64,000 nucleotides of DNA from JAAYJM01 sp964498585 (GCA_964498585.1 CAZCHH010000003.1:1-64000); one strand, 5' to 3'; counted from the first letter of the stretch, positions 16,889 to 25,695 are shown. Notes: generated from the letters alone by a model not told the origin. Numbers and translations: made by a program.

Positions 16889-17869
16889 ATGGACAACAAT
16901 AAAATTCAATTTTTATCTTTTATAATAATAGCAGTAGTATTTCTGTCGTCCTGTTCTGATAATTGCAATGAACCTACAAAAGAAGAGATAATTGGTTCTT
17001 ATAAAGCTCATTTAGAAATAGTTGAGACTGTTACCAATTCAATAGATGACGGATTGGAGCATATTTTTAATTCAGAAAAATATAAGGATATTAACAAAGT
17101 GCAAATAATTCAGGATTATTTAGAAAAAATCCGTTTTTTCTCTGATAATTCCGGTTATCTTTATTGCTATGATACTACTATGACAAATATAGCTCATCCA
17201 ATACTTAAAAGCTATATTGGAACAAATCATCTAAACGACCAGGATGCTAACGGAAAATTCTTTGCTCTCGAAATGCAAGATAGTTTAAGAAAAGCTGGGC
17301 AGGGTGTAATTAGTCATTACTGGCTTAATCCGTCAAGCGGAGTTGATGAAGAAAAAATTGCATACATTAGATTAATTAACAATACCAAATACTTCATCGG
17401 TACTGGTTTCTTTAAAAGTTATTTGAAAGAATGGAGTATATCAAAACTCGGTTTAAAAATGGAAGTAACACGTAATGCTGTCCAAGCAACTGCTCTTGGG
17501 CTTTCATATCTTTTCCAGACCAATTACAATACAAAAGGAGAGCAAATTGAGTTTATGAAAACTTATATGGATTCTCTTCGGTTCTATAACGACAATTCAG
17601 GATATTTCTTCGTTGACGACACTAATCATTTTAGTATTGTTTTCCCAACAAGCAAGCACTACGAAGGAACTAGTTTAGTCGATTATCAAGACACAAAAGG
17701 GAATTATCCTGTTCGTCAAATGGTTGATATTATAAAAAGGAATGGCAAAGGAAATACAGAATATTATTATATTAATCCGAAAAATGGAATTGAACAAAAG
17801 AAATTAGTATTTGTTGAAAAAATCAATGGAACTGAATTTTTCATTGGTGCAGGAGTGTATGTGGAGTAG
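16889..17869 (+). CDS. Lipoprotein consisting of two Cache domains
   Basis: Lipoprotein of 326 residues with lipobox FLSSC. The rest consists of two Cache_2-type sensor domains: the first has FFSDNSGYLYCYDTT, GTNHLNDQDANG, HYWLNPSSGVDEEKIAYI and FIGTGFF; the second repeats this as FYNDNSGYFFVDDTN, GTSLVDYQDTKG, YYYINPKNGIEQKKLVFV and FIGAGVY. Such domains bind small ligands in chemoreceptors and histidine kinases, but here there is no transmembrane relay or output domain, so it probably acts as a lipid-anchored binding partner. The stop codon TAG is the first triplet of a tandem repeat array. Confidence 0.8.
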   Translation: MDNNKIQFLSFIIIAVVFLSSCSDNCNEPTKEEIIGSYKAHLEIVETVTNSIDDGLEHIFNSEKYKDINKVQIIQDYLEKIRFFSDNSGYLYCYDTTMTNIAHPILKSYIGTNHLNDQDANGKFFALEMQDSLRKAGQGVISHYWLNPSSGVDEEKIAYIRLINNTKYFIGTGFFKSYLKEWSISKLGLKMEVTRNAVQATALGLSYLFQTNYNTKGEQIEFMKTYMDSLRFYNDNSGYFFVDDTNHFSIVFPTSKHYEGTSLVDYQDTKGNYPVRQMVDIIKRNGKGNTEYYYINPKNGIEQKKLVFVEKINGTEFFIGAGVYVE

Positions 17870-17957
17870 ATTAGAAAGATTAGATAGATTAGAAAGATTA
17901 GAAAGATTAGAAAGATTAGATAGATTAGATAGTTTAGATAGATTAGATAGATTAGAA
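17866..17957. repeat. 10-bp tandem repeat array overlapping a stop codon
   Basis: About nine units of AGATTAGAAA / AGATTAGATA starting at the TAG stop of the Cache lipoprotein. Related AGATTAGAAAG stretches occur near 51562 and 63720. The remaining non-coding DNA up to 18212 is AT-rich with remnants of family A sequence (about 18040-18120). Confidence 0.9.
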
Positions 17958-18212
17958 AATAATTGACATTTTAAAATATTACTTAGTTAAATTTGTAAAA
18001 AATAAATTTGAAAACGCATTTATGAGTCCTCTCAAAAAAAGTCATACCTGTGAATACGGTTATCTAAAAACCATACTGGGAGTGGAATTTCGATTTCTCA
18101 GAAATGACATTTCATAGTTATTAGACTGGATGCATTTGTAATAAATTTATTATAATAACATAATTATATAACATTAAAATACTATAAATAAACAAACTAT
18201 TAAATTAAAACT

Positions 18213-18602
18213 ATGGAAAAAACATTTCATAAATATAGTTTTGAAAACCTTGAAGTATGGCAAATGGCAAAAGATTTTGTTAAAGATATTTATTTACTAA
18301 CTAATACATTTCCAAATTTTGAGAAGTATTCTCTTACTAGTCATATAAACAGAGCAGCAATATCAATAGCTTCAAATATTGCTGAAGGCAGTACAAGAAC
18401 AAATTTTAAAGACCAAGCTAGATTTTCTCAAATAGCTTAAGGTTCATTAATGGAAATTCTTTGCCAAATCATTATAGCTAGAGAGTTAAATTATATTAAT
18501 GATGAAGATTATTATAAATTAAGAAAAAAAATTGAAACTATTTCATTTAAAATCAATTCATTGAGAAAATATCAATTAAAGAAAATCACGACTAAACAAT
18601 GA
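18213..18602 (+). pseudogene. Four-helix bundle protein (S23/IVS-like) with in-frame stop
   Basis: The reading frame of the S23-type four-helix bundle family (often encoded in 23S rRNA intervening sequences or as stand-alone genes) runs 18213-18602. Landmarks are FENLEVWQMAKDFVKDIY, LTSHINRAAISIASNIAEGS and, further on, GSLMEILCQIIIARELNYI. Codon 76 is TAA at 18438-18440 where the family normally has an aromatic/basic residue just before GSLME; the frame then continues uninterrupted for 53 more codons to TGA. A single Tyr (TAT/TAC) to TAA change explains it. No ribosome-binding site is evident. Confidence 0.8.
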
Positions 18603-18660
18603 AATACTAAGCAAAAAAAATCTAAACAAAAAAAATCTAAACAATGAAAATCTAAACTAT

Positions 18661-19578
18661 ATGAAATTAAAACACATCGTAGAATCGCAACAATTTACAG
18701 TTCCATTACTTTTAGAACTGTTTGAACGAACAAATCAAATGAAAAAAATCGTAGCCCGTGGCGGAACGAGAGATTATCACAATAAAATTATGGCAAATCT
18801 CTTTTATCAGCCATCAACACGTACCCGTTTTTCATTTGAATCAGCAATGTATCGCCTTGGTGGAAGTGTAATCTCTACTGAACAGGCAACTGAATTTTCA
18901 TCTGAAATAAAAGGTGAAATGCTAGAAGATACAATCCAAATTATTTCTAATTATTGTGATGTAATTGTCTTGCGTCATGATGAGGAAGGCGGAGCTAAAC
19001 GTGCCGCTGCTGTTTCTCCTGTTCCGATTATTAATGCTGGCGATGGCTCTGGCGGGCAGCATCCTACTCAGGCATTATTAGATTTATACACTATTTTTAA
19101 TGAATGCCATACTCTTGATGGCTTGTCAGTTGCTATTATTGGCTCATTAGACCACGGAAGAACTGCACGCTCACTTGCATATCTGTTAAGCAAATTTGAC
19201 AGAGTAAAGCTTTATTTCATTGCTCCTGATGAATTGCAAATTAAGCAGGATATTTTGGAACATCTTGAAGAAAAAAATGTATGGTATCAACTATCAAATA
19301 CAACTGAAGACATTATTAACAGAGTAAATGTAGTTTATCAAACCCGCATTCCAAGAGAACGGTTAAAGAATAAAGAACAGGATTTATCAACTTTTAATAT
19401 TGATTCTACCGTTTTGCAAAAAATGAAATATGATTCTATAATAATGCATCCATTACCCCGCTCTGTTGAAATAAATCCAGTAATTGACACTGACCCAAGA
19501 GCTGCATACTTCCGTCAGGCACAAAATGGATTGTATGTGCGTATGGCTTTGCTTACTATGGTTTTTGATGAAGATTAA
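18661..19578 (+). CDS. pyrB: Aspartate carbamoyltransferase catalytic subunit
   Basis: Catalyses carbamoyl phosphate + L-aspartate to N-carbamoyl-L-aspartate, the committed pyrimidine step. The carbamoyl-phosphate loop QPSTRTRFSFE (Ser52-Arg56), the GGQHPTQALLD motif, SLDHGRTARSL and the aspartate-binding HPLPR near the C-terminus are intact. At 305 residues it is the catalytic chain; no pyrI follows, so regulation would differ from the enteric holoenzyme. The ATG lacks a clear ribosome-binding site and follows AAATCTAAAC repeats. It is alone and convergent with the OmpA-family gene. Confidence 0.95.
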   Translation: MKLKHIVESQQFTVPLLLELFERTNQMKKIVARGGTRDYHNKIMANLFYQPSTRTRFSFESAMYRLGGSVISTEQATEFSSEIKGEMLEDTIQIISNYCDVIVLRHDEEGGAKRAAAVSPVPIINAGDGSGGQHPTQALLDLYTIFNECHTLDGLSVAIIGSLDHGRTARSLAYLLSKFDRVKLYFIAPDELQIKQDILEHLEEKNVWYQLSNTTEDIINRVNVVYQTRIPRERLKNKEQDLSTFNIDSTVLQKMKYDSIIMHPLPRSVEINPVIDTDPRAAYFRQAQNGLYVRMALLTMVFDED

Positions 19579-19650
19579 TAATAAAGTAAGTATAAAACTT
19601 CAAAAAAGAAAATCTTTTGGAACAAGTAGTAGATTGATTCAAAGCATTAA

Positions 19651-19694
19651 ATATAAAAAGCTCTTCCACATTTACTCAAATATGGAAGAGCTTT
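19651..19694 (-). terminator. Terminator of the OmpA-family gene
   Basis: Hairpin AAAGCTCTTCCA ... TGGAAGAGCTTT; on the minus strand it is followed by TTTATATTT, matching the end of the OmpA-family gene. On the + strand the flank is A-rich, so it is weaker for pyrB. Confidence 0.7.
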
Positions 19695-19705
19695 AAAAAA
19701 TAAAA

Positions 19706-20809
19706 TTATTTCTTTATGAACTCAACTCTTCTGTTTTTAGCTTTATTTTCAACAGATGTATTTGGTTCTATTGGTTCTGATTGCCCCTTTCCGTCAGTAT
19801 CAATTCTATCTGAAGCAATACTAAATTCACTTATAAGAGCATTTTTCACATTAGCAGCTCTTCTTTTAGACAAATCTAAATTGGATTTTTCATTTCCGTC
19901 GCTATCGGTATGCCCTACAACAATTATTTTCAAATCCGGATTGTCTTTTAAAATTGTAGCAATTTCTTTTAATGCACCATAAGATTCTGGCTTAACTTTG
20001 TCTCTGCCACTATCGAAATAAATGCCATAAGAGATAATTTTCCCTTCGGTTAAAAGCTTGCTTCTGTTGTCTTCACTTGCGTCTGCAACTCTGAAATTAG
20101 ACATATATACCAAACAGCTATAACCAGTAAAAATTCTGAATTGTCTTATTTTTGCATTCGGAACAAAAGCACGTTGGACATCGAAAACTTTGGTTTGGTT
20201 TACGTATAATCGCATACGGGTGTTTTGAATCCAAATAGAAATATGAGCAACTTCCCCTTTTTTAATTCGAGCTTCAGATTTCGTATTTTGTCCGTCAAAA
20301 TCTTTATTGTTGGGTGCATCATAAGCTCTAAAAAAAGCACCTTCGGTTGGAGTATCTTCCAAAACCAAAGAGAATTCAATACCACATTTACCCGGGCAAG
20401 TAATATTAGCATATAAATCTGGGTCTTCTTCGTTTAACTCGAAAAGAGTTATGATAGATTCACAGCCGGTTTCTTCTTTGTCATTGAAAAAAACATCAAA
20501 TTCAATAGTAAAATTTTTATCAACTTTTAAGCCGTCAAGTAGATAAAAATTTGCTTCTTCATTCATCATTAGCCATTTGCCGGGGAAAAGATTTGTTTGG
20601 ATAACCTCGCCTGATGAATTAGTATTCCAGGAAATCGGGAAATCTCCTATTGCAGTTTCGCTGAAATCATCGAAAAACAATACTTTGTTTCCAGGAACGA
20701 AATCAAACTTTGAATAAGTTTTTAAATCTTCTGTTTGAGCGAAGATATTTACGCTAAAAAAAATGCTAATAAATAGCATAATAAAAAAAATCACGTGTTT
20801 TTTAATCAT
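19706..20809 (-). CDS. OmpA-family peptidoglycan-binding protein
   Basis: Exported protein of 367 residues. A signal peptide ending in VNIFAQ is followed by a lectin-like (LamG/concanavalin-type) beta domain of about 200 residues (NFTIEFDVFFNDKEE, VAHISIWIQNTRMRLYVNQT, FRIFTGYSCLVYMSNFRV). The C-terminal OmpA domain has IYFDSGRDKVKPES, VVGHTDSDGNEKSN with its peptidoglycan-binding Asp, LSKRRAANVKNAL and NRRVEF. It probably tethers the outer membrane to the cell wall, with an unknown ligand for the beta domain. A single gene with its own terminator. Confidence 0.88.
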   Translation of the reverse strand: MIKKHVIFFIMLFISIFFSVNIFAQTEDLKTYSKFDFVPGNKVLFFDDFSETAIGDFPISWNTNSSGEVIQTNLFPGKWLMMNEEANFYLLDGLKVDKNFTIEFDVFFNDKEETGCESIITLFELNEEDPDLYANITCPGKCGIEFSLVLEDTPTEGAFFRAYDAPNNKDFDGQNTKSEARIKKGEVAHISIWIQNTRMRLYVNQTKVFDVQRAFVPNAKIRQFRIFTGYSCLVYMSNFRVADASEDNRSKLLTEGKIISYGIYFDSGRDKVKPESYGALKEIATILKDNPDLKIIVVGHTDSDGNEKSNLDLSKRRAANVKNALISEFSIASDRIDTDGKGQSEPIEPNTSVENKAKNRRVEFIKK

Positions 20810-21093
20810 ATTTCTCTACTCATATTATTTAACAAAACAATTAGAAATATTGATTCAATATGAATCATTCATCTTTTTAGCAAATATAGTAAAATTTTTC
20901 AATAAATTTAAATTTTTTGATATTTTTTCTTATACAAATTCCAATATAAAATGTCATAAATAATATTAATATATGAATTTACATTCTGACATCTGTTAGA
21001 TTGTAAAATATAATGATGACAAATCAATTTAAAAAAAGGTCTTCATTTATTGTGATATAAGGAATGATGTTTTTAAATTCCCTTAACTCATTC

Positions 21094-22401
21094 TTAACTC
21101 ATTACTCTTCGCCAAAAATCTGATGAAAATTTCGGGTCAATATATTCTGAAAATTCTTTCCAGTTAGGATAAAACTTTTTGAAATCTTCTCTCTTCATTC
21201 TTGCATCTTTTGCCGGATAAAGCACCCCACCGGCATTAACTACCAATTCATCTAATTCATCGCAAAGTGATAAAGTTTTTTTATTACTTAAAGGAAAATC
21301 AATAGCAAGAGTAATTCCCGGTCTTGGAAACGATAGCATTCCAGGTGATTGTATTTCACCAAACGTTTTTAGAACTGTTAAAAATGATGAAATACCAGAT
21401 TTTGCTATGAATTTCATAATTTTTTTCAGATTATTCAAACCATTTTTGAATGGTATAACAAATTGATACTGAACAAAACCACTTTTGCCATACATTTTAT
21501 TCCAGTTTAATATTGCATCTAAAGGATAGAAAAAATCGTTGTAATCAACAATTTGCCTTTCAGTAGGATTTAATTGCTTATTAAAATAAAGCATATTGAA
21601 CGCATTTACTGAAGCTTCATTAATGAAATTAAAATTGAAAGGAAATGGAATAGAATTAATTTGCTTTTCTTTGGGAATAGAATGAATTTCAGGATTAGCG
21701 TGATTTCCTCTGTTAAACAAGCCGCGACCAAGCCGTCCGCCAGTAGCAGTGCAATCAACCCATGCAACTGTGTAATCATAATTCTTTTCAGAATCTTTGT
21801 TAATTTCAAAGAACTCTTCTAAAGAATCAAATTTAATACTTTCCATTGCAATAAATGGAGAAGTGCACTTTTTTATATTAAATTCAGCCCAGGTAATTAA
21901 GCCGGTAAGACCTAATCCGCCAATAGTAGCTGCAAACATATCAGAATTTTCATTTTTTGAGCAAATCATTTTCTCACTATTTGAACGAACGAGTTCAAAT
22001 TGCTTTACGTTGCATCCGAAAGTGCCGCTTATATGATGATTTTTCCCGTGAACATCGTTACCAATAGCACCACCTACGGTGATATGTTTTGTTCCCGGAG
22101 TGGAAGGAAGAAAATACCCGTAAGGGATAATAAAATCTAAAATGGAAGCGAGTGTAGCTCCACTTTCACAGCGAAAAATTGATTCTTCTTTATCAAAACT
22201 TATAAAATGAGAGAGCAAATGAGTATCTAAAATAGTTCCACCGCTATTTTGACAGCTGTCGCCATAGCTTTTACCAAATCCGAAAGGAAGGATTGAATTT
22301 GAAAATTTATTAAAATCGGGTAAATTACTAATCCATTTTAAAAAAATAATTTCTTCTGGCGAGTGTTCGGGATACAATCCCCACGATTGATGTGTTTTCA
22401 T
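21094..22401 (-). CDS. DprE1-like FAD-dependent polyprenylphosphoryl-ribose oxidase
   Basis: FAD-linked oxidase of 435 residues resembling DprE1, which oxidises decaprenylphosphoryl-ribose at C2 as the first half of epimerisation to arabinose. The FAD-binding part shows ILPFGFGKSYGDSC, GTKHITVGGAIGNDVHGKNH and AATIGGLGLTGLI; the C-terminal substrate part has FVQYQFVIP and GGVLYPAKDARM followed by FKKFYPNWKEF. The ATG overlaps the TGA of the UbiA gene by 4 bases, so the two are cotranslated. The partner reductase DprE2 was not found in the window. Confidence 0.85.
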   Translation of the reverse strand: MKTHQSWGLYPEHSPEEIIFLKWISNLPDFNKFSNSILPFGFGKSYGDSCQNSGGTILDTHLLSHFISFDKEESIFRCESGATLASILDFIIPYGYFLPSTPGTKHITVGGAIGNDVHGKNHHISGTFGCNVKQFELVRSNSEKMICSKNENSDMFAATIGGLGLTGLITWAEFNIKKCTSPFIAMESIKFDSLEEFFEINKDSEKNYDYTVAWVDCTATGGRLGRGLFNRGNHANPEIHSIPKEKQINSIPFPFNFNFINEASVNAFNMLYFNKQLNPTERQIVDYNDFFYPLDAILNWNKMYGKSGFVQYQFVIPFKNGLNNLKKIMKFIAKSGISSFLTVLKTFGEIQSPGMLSFPRPGITLAIDFPLSNKKTLSLCDELDELVVNAGGVLYPAKDARMKREDFKKFYPNWKEFSEYIDPKFSSDFWRRVMS

Positions 22402-23303
22402 AAAGTTGCTAAAAATAGAATTATGGCAGAAATAAAACCTAAAATATAAGTTAATCTATCTTTCAGAAAAAATGAAACTGGGTCGTCAATAAGTTGTTTC
22501 CTTGAAGCAAGAAACCACATACGCATAATCCAAAAAAGAGCAAAAACAGCAACTATCCAAAGTAACTCTGGTTTTGAATATAATGTATCTTCATTTTTAC
22601 TAATTAAACCATTTGCGCTCTTGCTATTAATATATAAAGTCAGAACAAGCACCGATAGGAAACCTGTTGTAATTCCTATTTGATGCATTATGCTTAAATC
22701 CTGAACAGTGTAACCTCTTCGCCTCGCTTCTATCCCATTGTTATCTTTTATTATATTAAGTTCTGCGTACCTTTTTATTGTTGCAATACTTAAGAAAAAG
22801 AATATAGAAAATTCTGTCAGCCATATCGAAATAGGAATGTCAACAGTATAAGCACCAGCCATAATTCTTAAAGTATATAAAAACGAAAGTACAATAATAT
22901 CAATTATATATATTTTCTTTAATATTAAAGAGTAAAGAGTTGTGAGTGTTATATAACTGATTAAAATAACTATAAATTCAATATTTAAAGCAATAAGAGC
23001 AATTCCTAAACTAATTGTAAAGAAAAGCGGAGCAATTACATATCCATAAGAAATTGGAAGTTTTCCAGATGCAAATGGTCTGTTTTTCTTTGTTGGGTGA
23101 TTTCTATCAGACTCAATATCTGCGATATCGTTAATAACATAGACGGCAGAAGCAGCTAAACTAAATGAAATAAATGCTAAAAACAGGTTAAATATTGAAT
23201 AATAGTCTTCTATTCTATGAGCCATTATAAGTGGTAGAAATAGCAAGAAGTTTTTTACCCACTGATAAACACGTATTTGCCTGATAAATAATTTTAATTG
23301 CAT
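22398..23303 (-). CDS. UbiA-family decaprenyl-phosphate phosphoribosyltransferase-like
   Basis: Polytopic inner-membrane prenyltransferase of 301 residues, about eight or nine transmembrane helices. The first Asp-rich motif NDIADIESDRNHPTKKNRPF (Asn58, Asp59, Asp62, Asp66) carries the extended HPTKKNRP signature typical of phosphoribosyl-polyprenyl-phosphate synthases (Rv3806c type) rather than UbiA/MenA quinone enzymes. The second motif region contains IDIIVLSFLYTLRIMAGAY. It would transfer 5-phosphoribose from PRPP to a polyprenyl phosphate. It lies between the HAD phosphatase gene (1-bp gap) and the DprE1-like gene (overlap). Confidence 0.87.
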   Translation of the reverse strand: MQLKLFIRQIRVYQWVKNFLLFLPLIMAHRIEDYYSIFNLFLAFISFSLAASAVYVINDIADIESDRNHPTKKNRPFASGKLPISYGYVIAPLFFTISLGIALIALNIEFIVILISYITLTTLYSLILKKIYIIDIIVLSFLYTLRIMAGAYTVDIPISIWLTEFSIFFFLSIATIKRYAELNIIKDNNGIEARRRGYTVQDLSIMHQIGITTGFLSVLVLTLYINSKSANGLISKNEDTLYSKPELLWIVAVFALFWIMRMWFLASRKQLIDDPVSFFLKDRLTYILGFISAIILFLATL

Positions 23304-23304
23304 A

Positions 23305-23859
23305 TTATTTAGTATATATTATTTCTTTGATTTTTGTTACTTTTTCTACTTTTTTTATTAAATGTTTTGACGGATTAACTAAAATTGCTCCATTTGCTGC
23401 CTGCCATATCGGAATGTCAGCGTAACTATCGCCAGCATAGTCAAATCCCTTTTCTCCAAACATTCCCACTAATTTATCACGCTTGTTTTTTCCTTTTAAA
23501 TTAAAATCCTTACGGCTTGATTCTACAATATCGAAAATTTGAAGGTGATTAGCAATTTGGTCTGCAATTTTTTTTGTGCTTGCAGTTGCCAATACTACTA
23601 TTCTGTTTTCATCTTTTGCATTTTGGATGTTTTTTATAATTTTCTTATTAAATGGTAAATTAATAACAGGTAATGTTACTCTTTCGCTTATTTTTTCTTT
23701 AAAATTTTCTTTTCCTTTCAATAGCCAGAAAGGAAACAGGATTAAAACAACTGGATTCTTTTTTATTGACAAAAGAAAGGATTCAATTAAAGAATCAGTC
23801 AGAATTAAAGTATTATCCAAATCAATACACAAAGCAATTTTATTTTTTTCTTTTATCAT
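23305..23859 (-). CDS. HAD-family phosphatase of the polyprenyl-pentose operon
   Basis: HAD hydrolase of 184 residues: motif I LCIDLDNTL (Asp13, Asp15), motif II region VVLATAS, a motif III Lys in the KRDKLVGMFG segment, and motif IV FDYAGDSYADIPI. In many bacteria an equivalent HAD domain is fused to the N-terminus of the UbiA enzyme; here it is a separate gene directly upstream. Its likely role is to dephosphorylate the polyprenylphosphoryl-phosphoribose intermediate, an inference from context. Confidence 0.82.
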   Translation of the reverse strand: MIKEKNKIALCIDLDNTLILTDSLIESFLLSIKKNPVVLILFPFWLLKGKENFKEKISERVTLPVINLPFNKKIIKNIQNAKDENRIVVLATASTKKIADQIANHLQIFDIVESSRKDFNLKGKNKRDKLVGMFGEKGFDYAGDSYADIPIWQAANGAILVNPSKHLIKKVEKVTKIKEIIYTK

Positions 23860-23904
23860 AGTTAAAAAAAGTAGTATATACTAATTTGTTTTTATATTTA
23901 GAAT

Positions 23905-24235
23905 TATTGTCATTTCTAATCACGAGATAAAGCAATTACTTAATTTAAATTGAAATGACATCGTTAAATCCGTCATTCTGACGTATGTCAAAATCCATCT
24001 TATTATTATTCAAAGCTATTCAATTTTAACTATTTCATTGAAGCATTTGGGCTTGCACAAATGAAACATGTTAGCAAGCTCACTTGCTTTTCCAATATGG
24101 ATTCTGGCATACGCCATAATGACAAGAAAAGATGTCATTTCTAATCACGAGATAAAGCAATTACTTTATTTAAATTGAAATTACATCGTTAAATGCGCCA
24201 TTCTGACGTATGTCAGAATCCATCTTTAAAAATCA
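23905..24235. repeat. Cluster of family A and B intergenic repeats
   Basis: Two family B copies (GAGATAAAGCAATTACTT..., 23910-23955 and 24132-24190) flank a long family A element (about 23975-24125) whose ends are GTCATTCTGACGTATGTCA and CTGGCATACGCCATAATGAC. The interior GAAGCATTTGGGCTTGCACA / AGCAAGCTCACTTGC is shared with the element at 58925-59093. The rest of 23860-24453 holds ACTTTGCGAAAGT-type short palindromes and no gene. Confidence 0.8.
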
Positions 24236-24453
24236 ACTATCGTGTAAACCTGATGGTTGATATATATTTTTTCGGATATTAATCATAGGTTTTACTAACA
24301 ACTAAAGACCAATAACATCGCTTTTTTACAACCAAAACTTTGCGAAAGTTAAAATCTAAACTTTCTAAACTTTTTAAAATTTATATCTTTTCATTTAACT
24401 AAAGCTTTATTCAGGTAATTCAGAAAAACTAAGTTGAAATTAAAGATAAAGAT

Positions 24454-25503
24454 TTATTCATCATCACCTTGGAACCAGGTAACGCTTCTCATATCGTTAT
24501 TGAAATTGGGATCATTCTTTTTCGAGCTAATTCTTTTCTTAAGTAATTCGCCGAATTGAGTTGCAGGATTATAACCATATACTCTTAACAAATAATTAAG
24601 TGCAATTGCTTCGGCAAGCACAGCTACATTTTTTCCGGTACTAATAGGTAAAACAATAGTAGGAATTTTTACTCCCATAATATCAGTTAAAGATTCTCTG
24701 TCACCGAGCCGTGTATATTCATCTTTTGAATCCCATTCTTCAAGTTCGACTAAAACTTCAACTCTTTTTTGGAAACGAACAGCTTTAATACCAAACATTT
24801 GACGAATATCGATTAATCCAACTCCCCGAATTTCCATAAAATGCTTTGCTAAATTTGATGAAGTACCCATTATAGTAGTATCACGCTTATTACAAAGGAT
24901 TACGCTATCATCAGCAACTAACCTGTGTCCTTTTTCAATCAGCGCCAGAGCTAATTCGCTTTTACCAATGGCTGCTCGTCCGTGAAAAAGAATACCAACG
25001 CCAAACACATCAATTAAAGTTCCATGAGCCACTTGCTGTGGTGCGAAATAGTCATCTAAATATTCTGATAAAAAAATAAATGTATGATTTGTAGTTTTAT
25101 CAGTCCTGAAAATTGGCACTTTGTTTTCTTTAGCTATTTCAATTAGAAAATCATCAAAAGCATTGTTATTTGTTAAAACAATACAAGGAATTTTATTTTC
25201 TACTAAAGTTTGAAAAGATTTAATTCTCTTTTGCTTGGACAAACTATTTAAATAATATACTTCTGTATTGCCGAAAATCTGAACGCAGTTTCGACTATAT
25301 TTCTCGTAGAAACCAGTTAATGCTAATTGAGGTCTATACAGACTCTTTTCAGATAAAAGATTATTAAGACCAGCATTTCCGGTTAAGCACTCATAGAACA
25401 AAGGTTCTCCTTTTAAGGAATCAATTCTGAGAGCAGGTTTCTTTATAGTTTCTGCTTTTAGTCTGTTTGACAATGTATCGGCAATATAATTTAAATTTTC
25501 CAT
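24454..25503 (-). CDS. hprK: HPr kinase/phosphorylase
   Basis: Bifunctional enzyme that phosphorylates HPr on Ser and removes the phosphate. The C-terminal half shows VAHGTLIDVFGVGILF, a P-loop around Gly180-Lys181-Ser182, HRLVADDSV, and the HprK signature FMEIRGVGLIDI; the N-terminal HPr(Ser) kinase domain has the RPQLALTGFYEKY segment. Length (349) is slightly above the usual ~310-330. The P-loop reads GRAAIGKSE rather than the usual G(D/E)SG(I/V)GKSE. It lies 33 bp downstream of a small ORF on the same strand. No ptsH or PTS gene is visible nearby, so the regulated partner is unknown. Confidence 0.92.
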   Translation of the reverse strand: MENLNYIADTLSNRLKAETIKKPALRIDSLKGEPLFYECLTGNAGLNNLLSEKSLYRPQLALTGFYEKYSRNCVQIFGNTEVYYLNSLSKQKRIKSFQTLVENKIPCIVLTNNNAFDDFLIEIAKENKVPIFRTDKTTNHTFIFLSEYLDDYFAPQQVAHGTLIDVFGVGILFHGRAAIGKSELALALIEKGHRLVADDSVILCNKRDTTIMGTSSNLAKHFMEIRGVGLIDIRQMFGIKAVRFQKRVEVLVELEEWDSKDEYTRLGDRESLTDIMGVKIPTIVLPISTGKNVAVLAEAIALNYLLRVYGYNPATQFGELLKKRISSKKNDPNFNNDMRSVTWFQGDDE

Positions 25504-25536
25504 CTAAAAACTAAGATAATTAAACATTACTGAACT

Positions 25537-25695
25537 TTATTCATTGGGAACAGGGGATGGGTGTTGAATTTGTTTCCGTAGTGAACTTTCAACAGCCATT
25601 TTTCTCTTCAATTTCCTTAAGCAATTCGTTATAGCATCAAGCATTTGTTGTTTTGTATTTGTAGCGAAAAGTTTTTTTGGTGTAAAATCAGACAT
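25537..25695 (-). CDS. Candidate small basic protein upstream of hprK (52 aa)
   Basis: A 52-codon ORF with an AAAGGAAA ribosome-binding site 5 bases before ATG. The sequence begins MSDFTPKKLFATNTKQQM, continues with a basic helix (LDAITNCLRKLKRKMAVESS) and ends PSPVPNE. It is soluble and strongly basic. It stops 33 bp before the hprK start on the same strand, consistent with one operon. No family was recognised; codon use and the good ribosome-binding site are the main support. Confidence 0.5.
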   Translation of the reverse strand: MSDFTPKKLFATNTKQQMLDAITNCLRKLKRKMAVESSLRKQIQHPSPVPNE

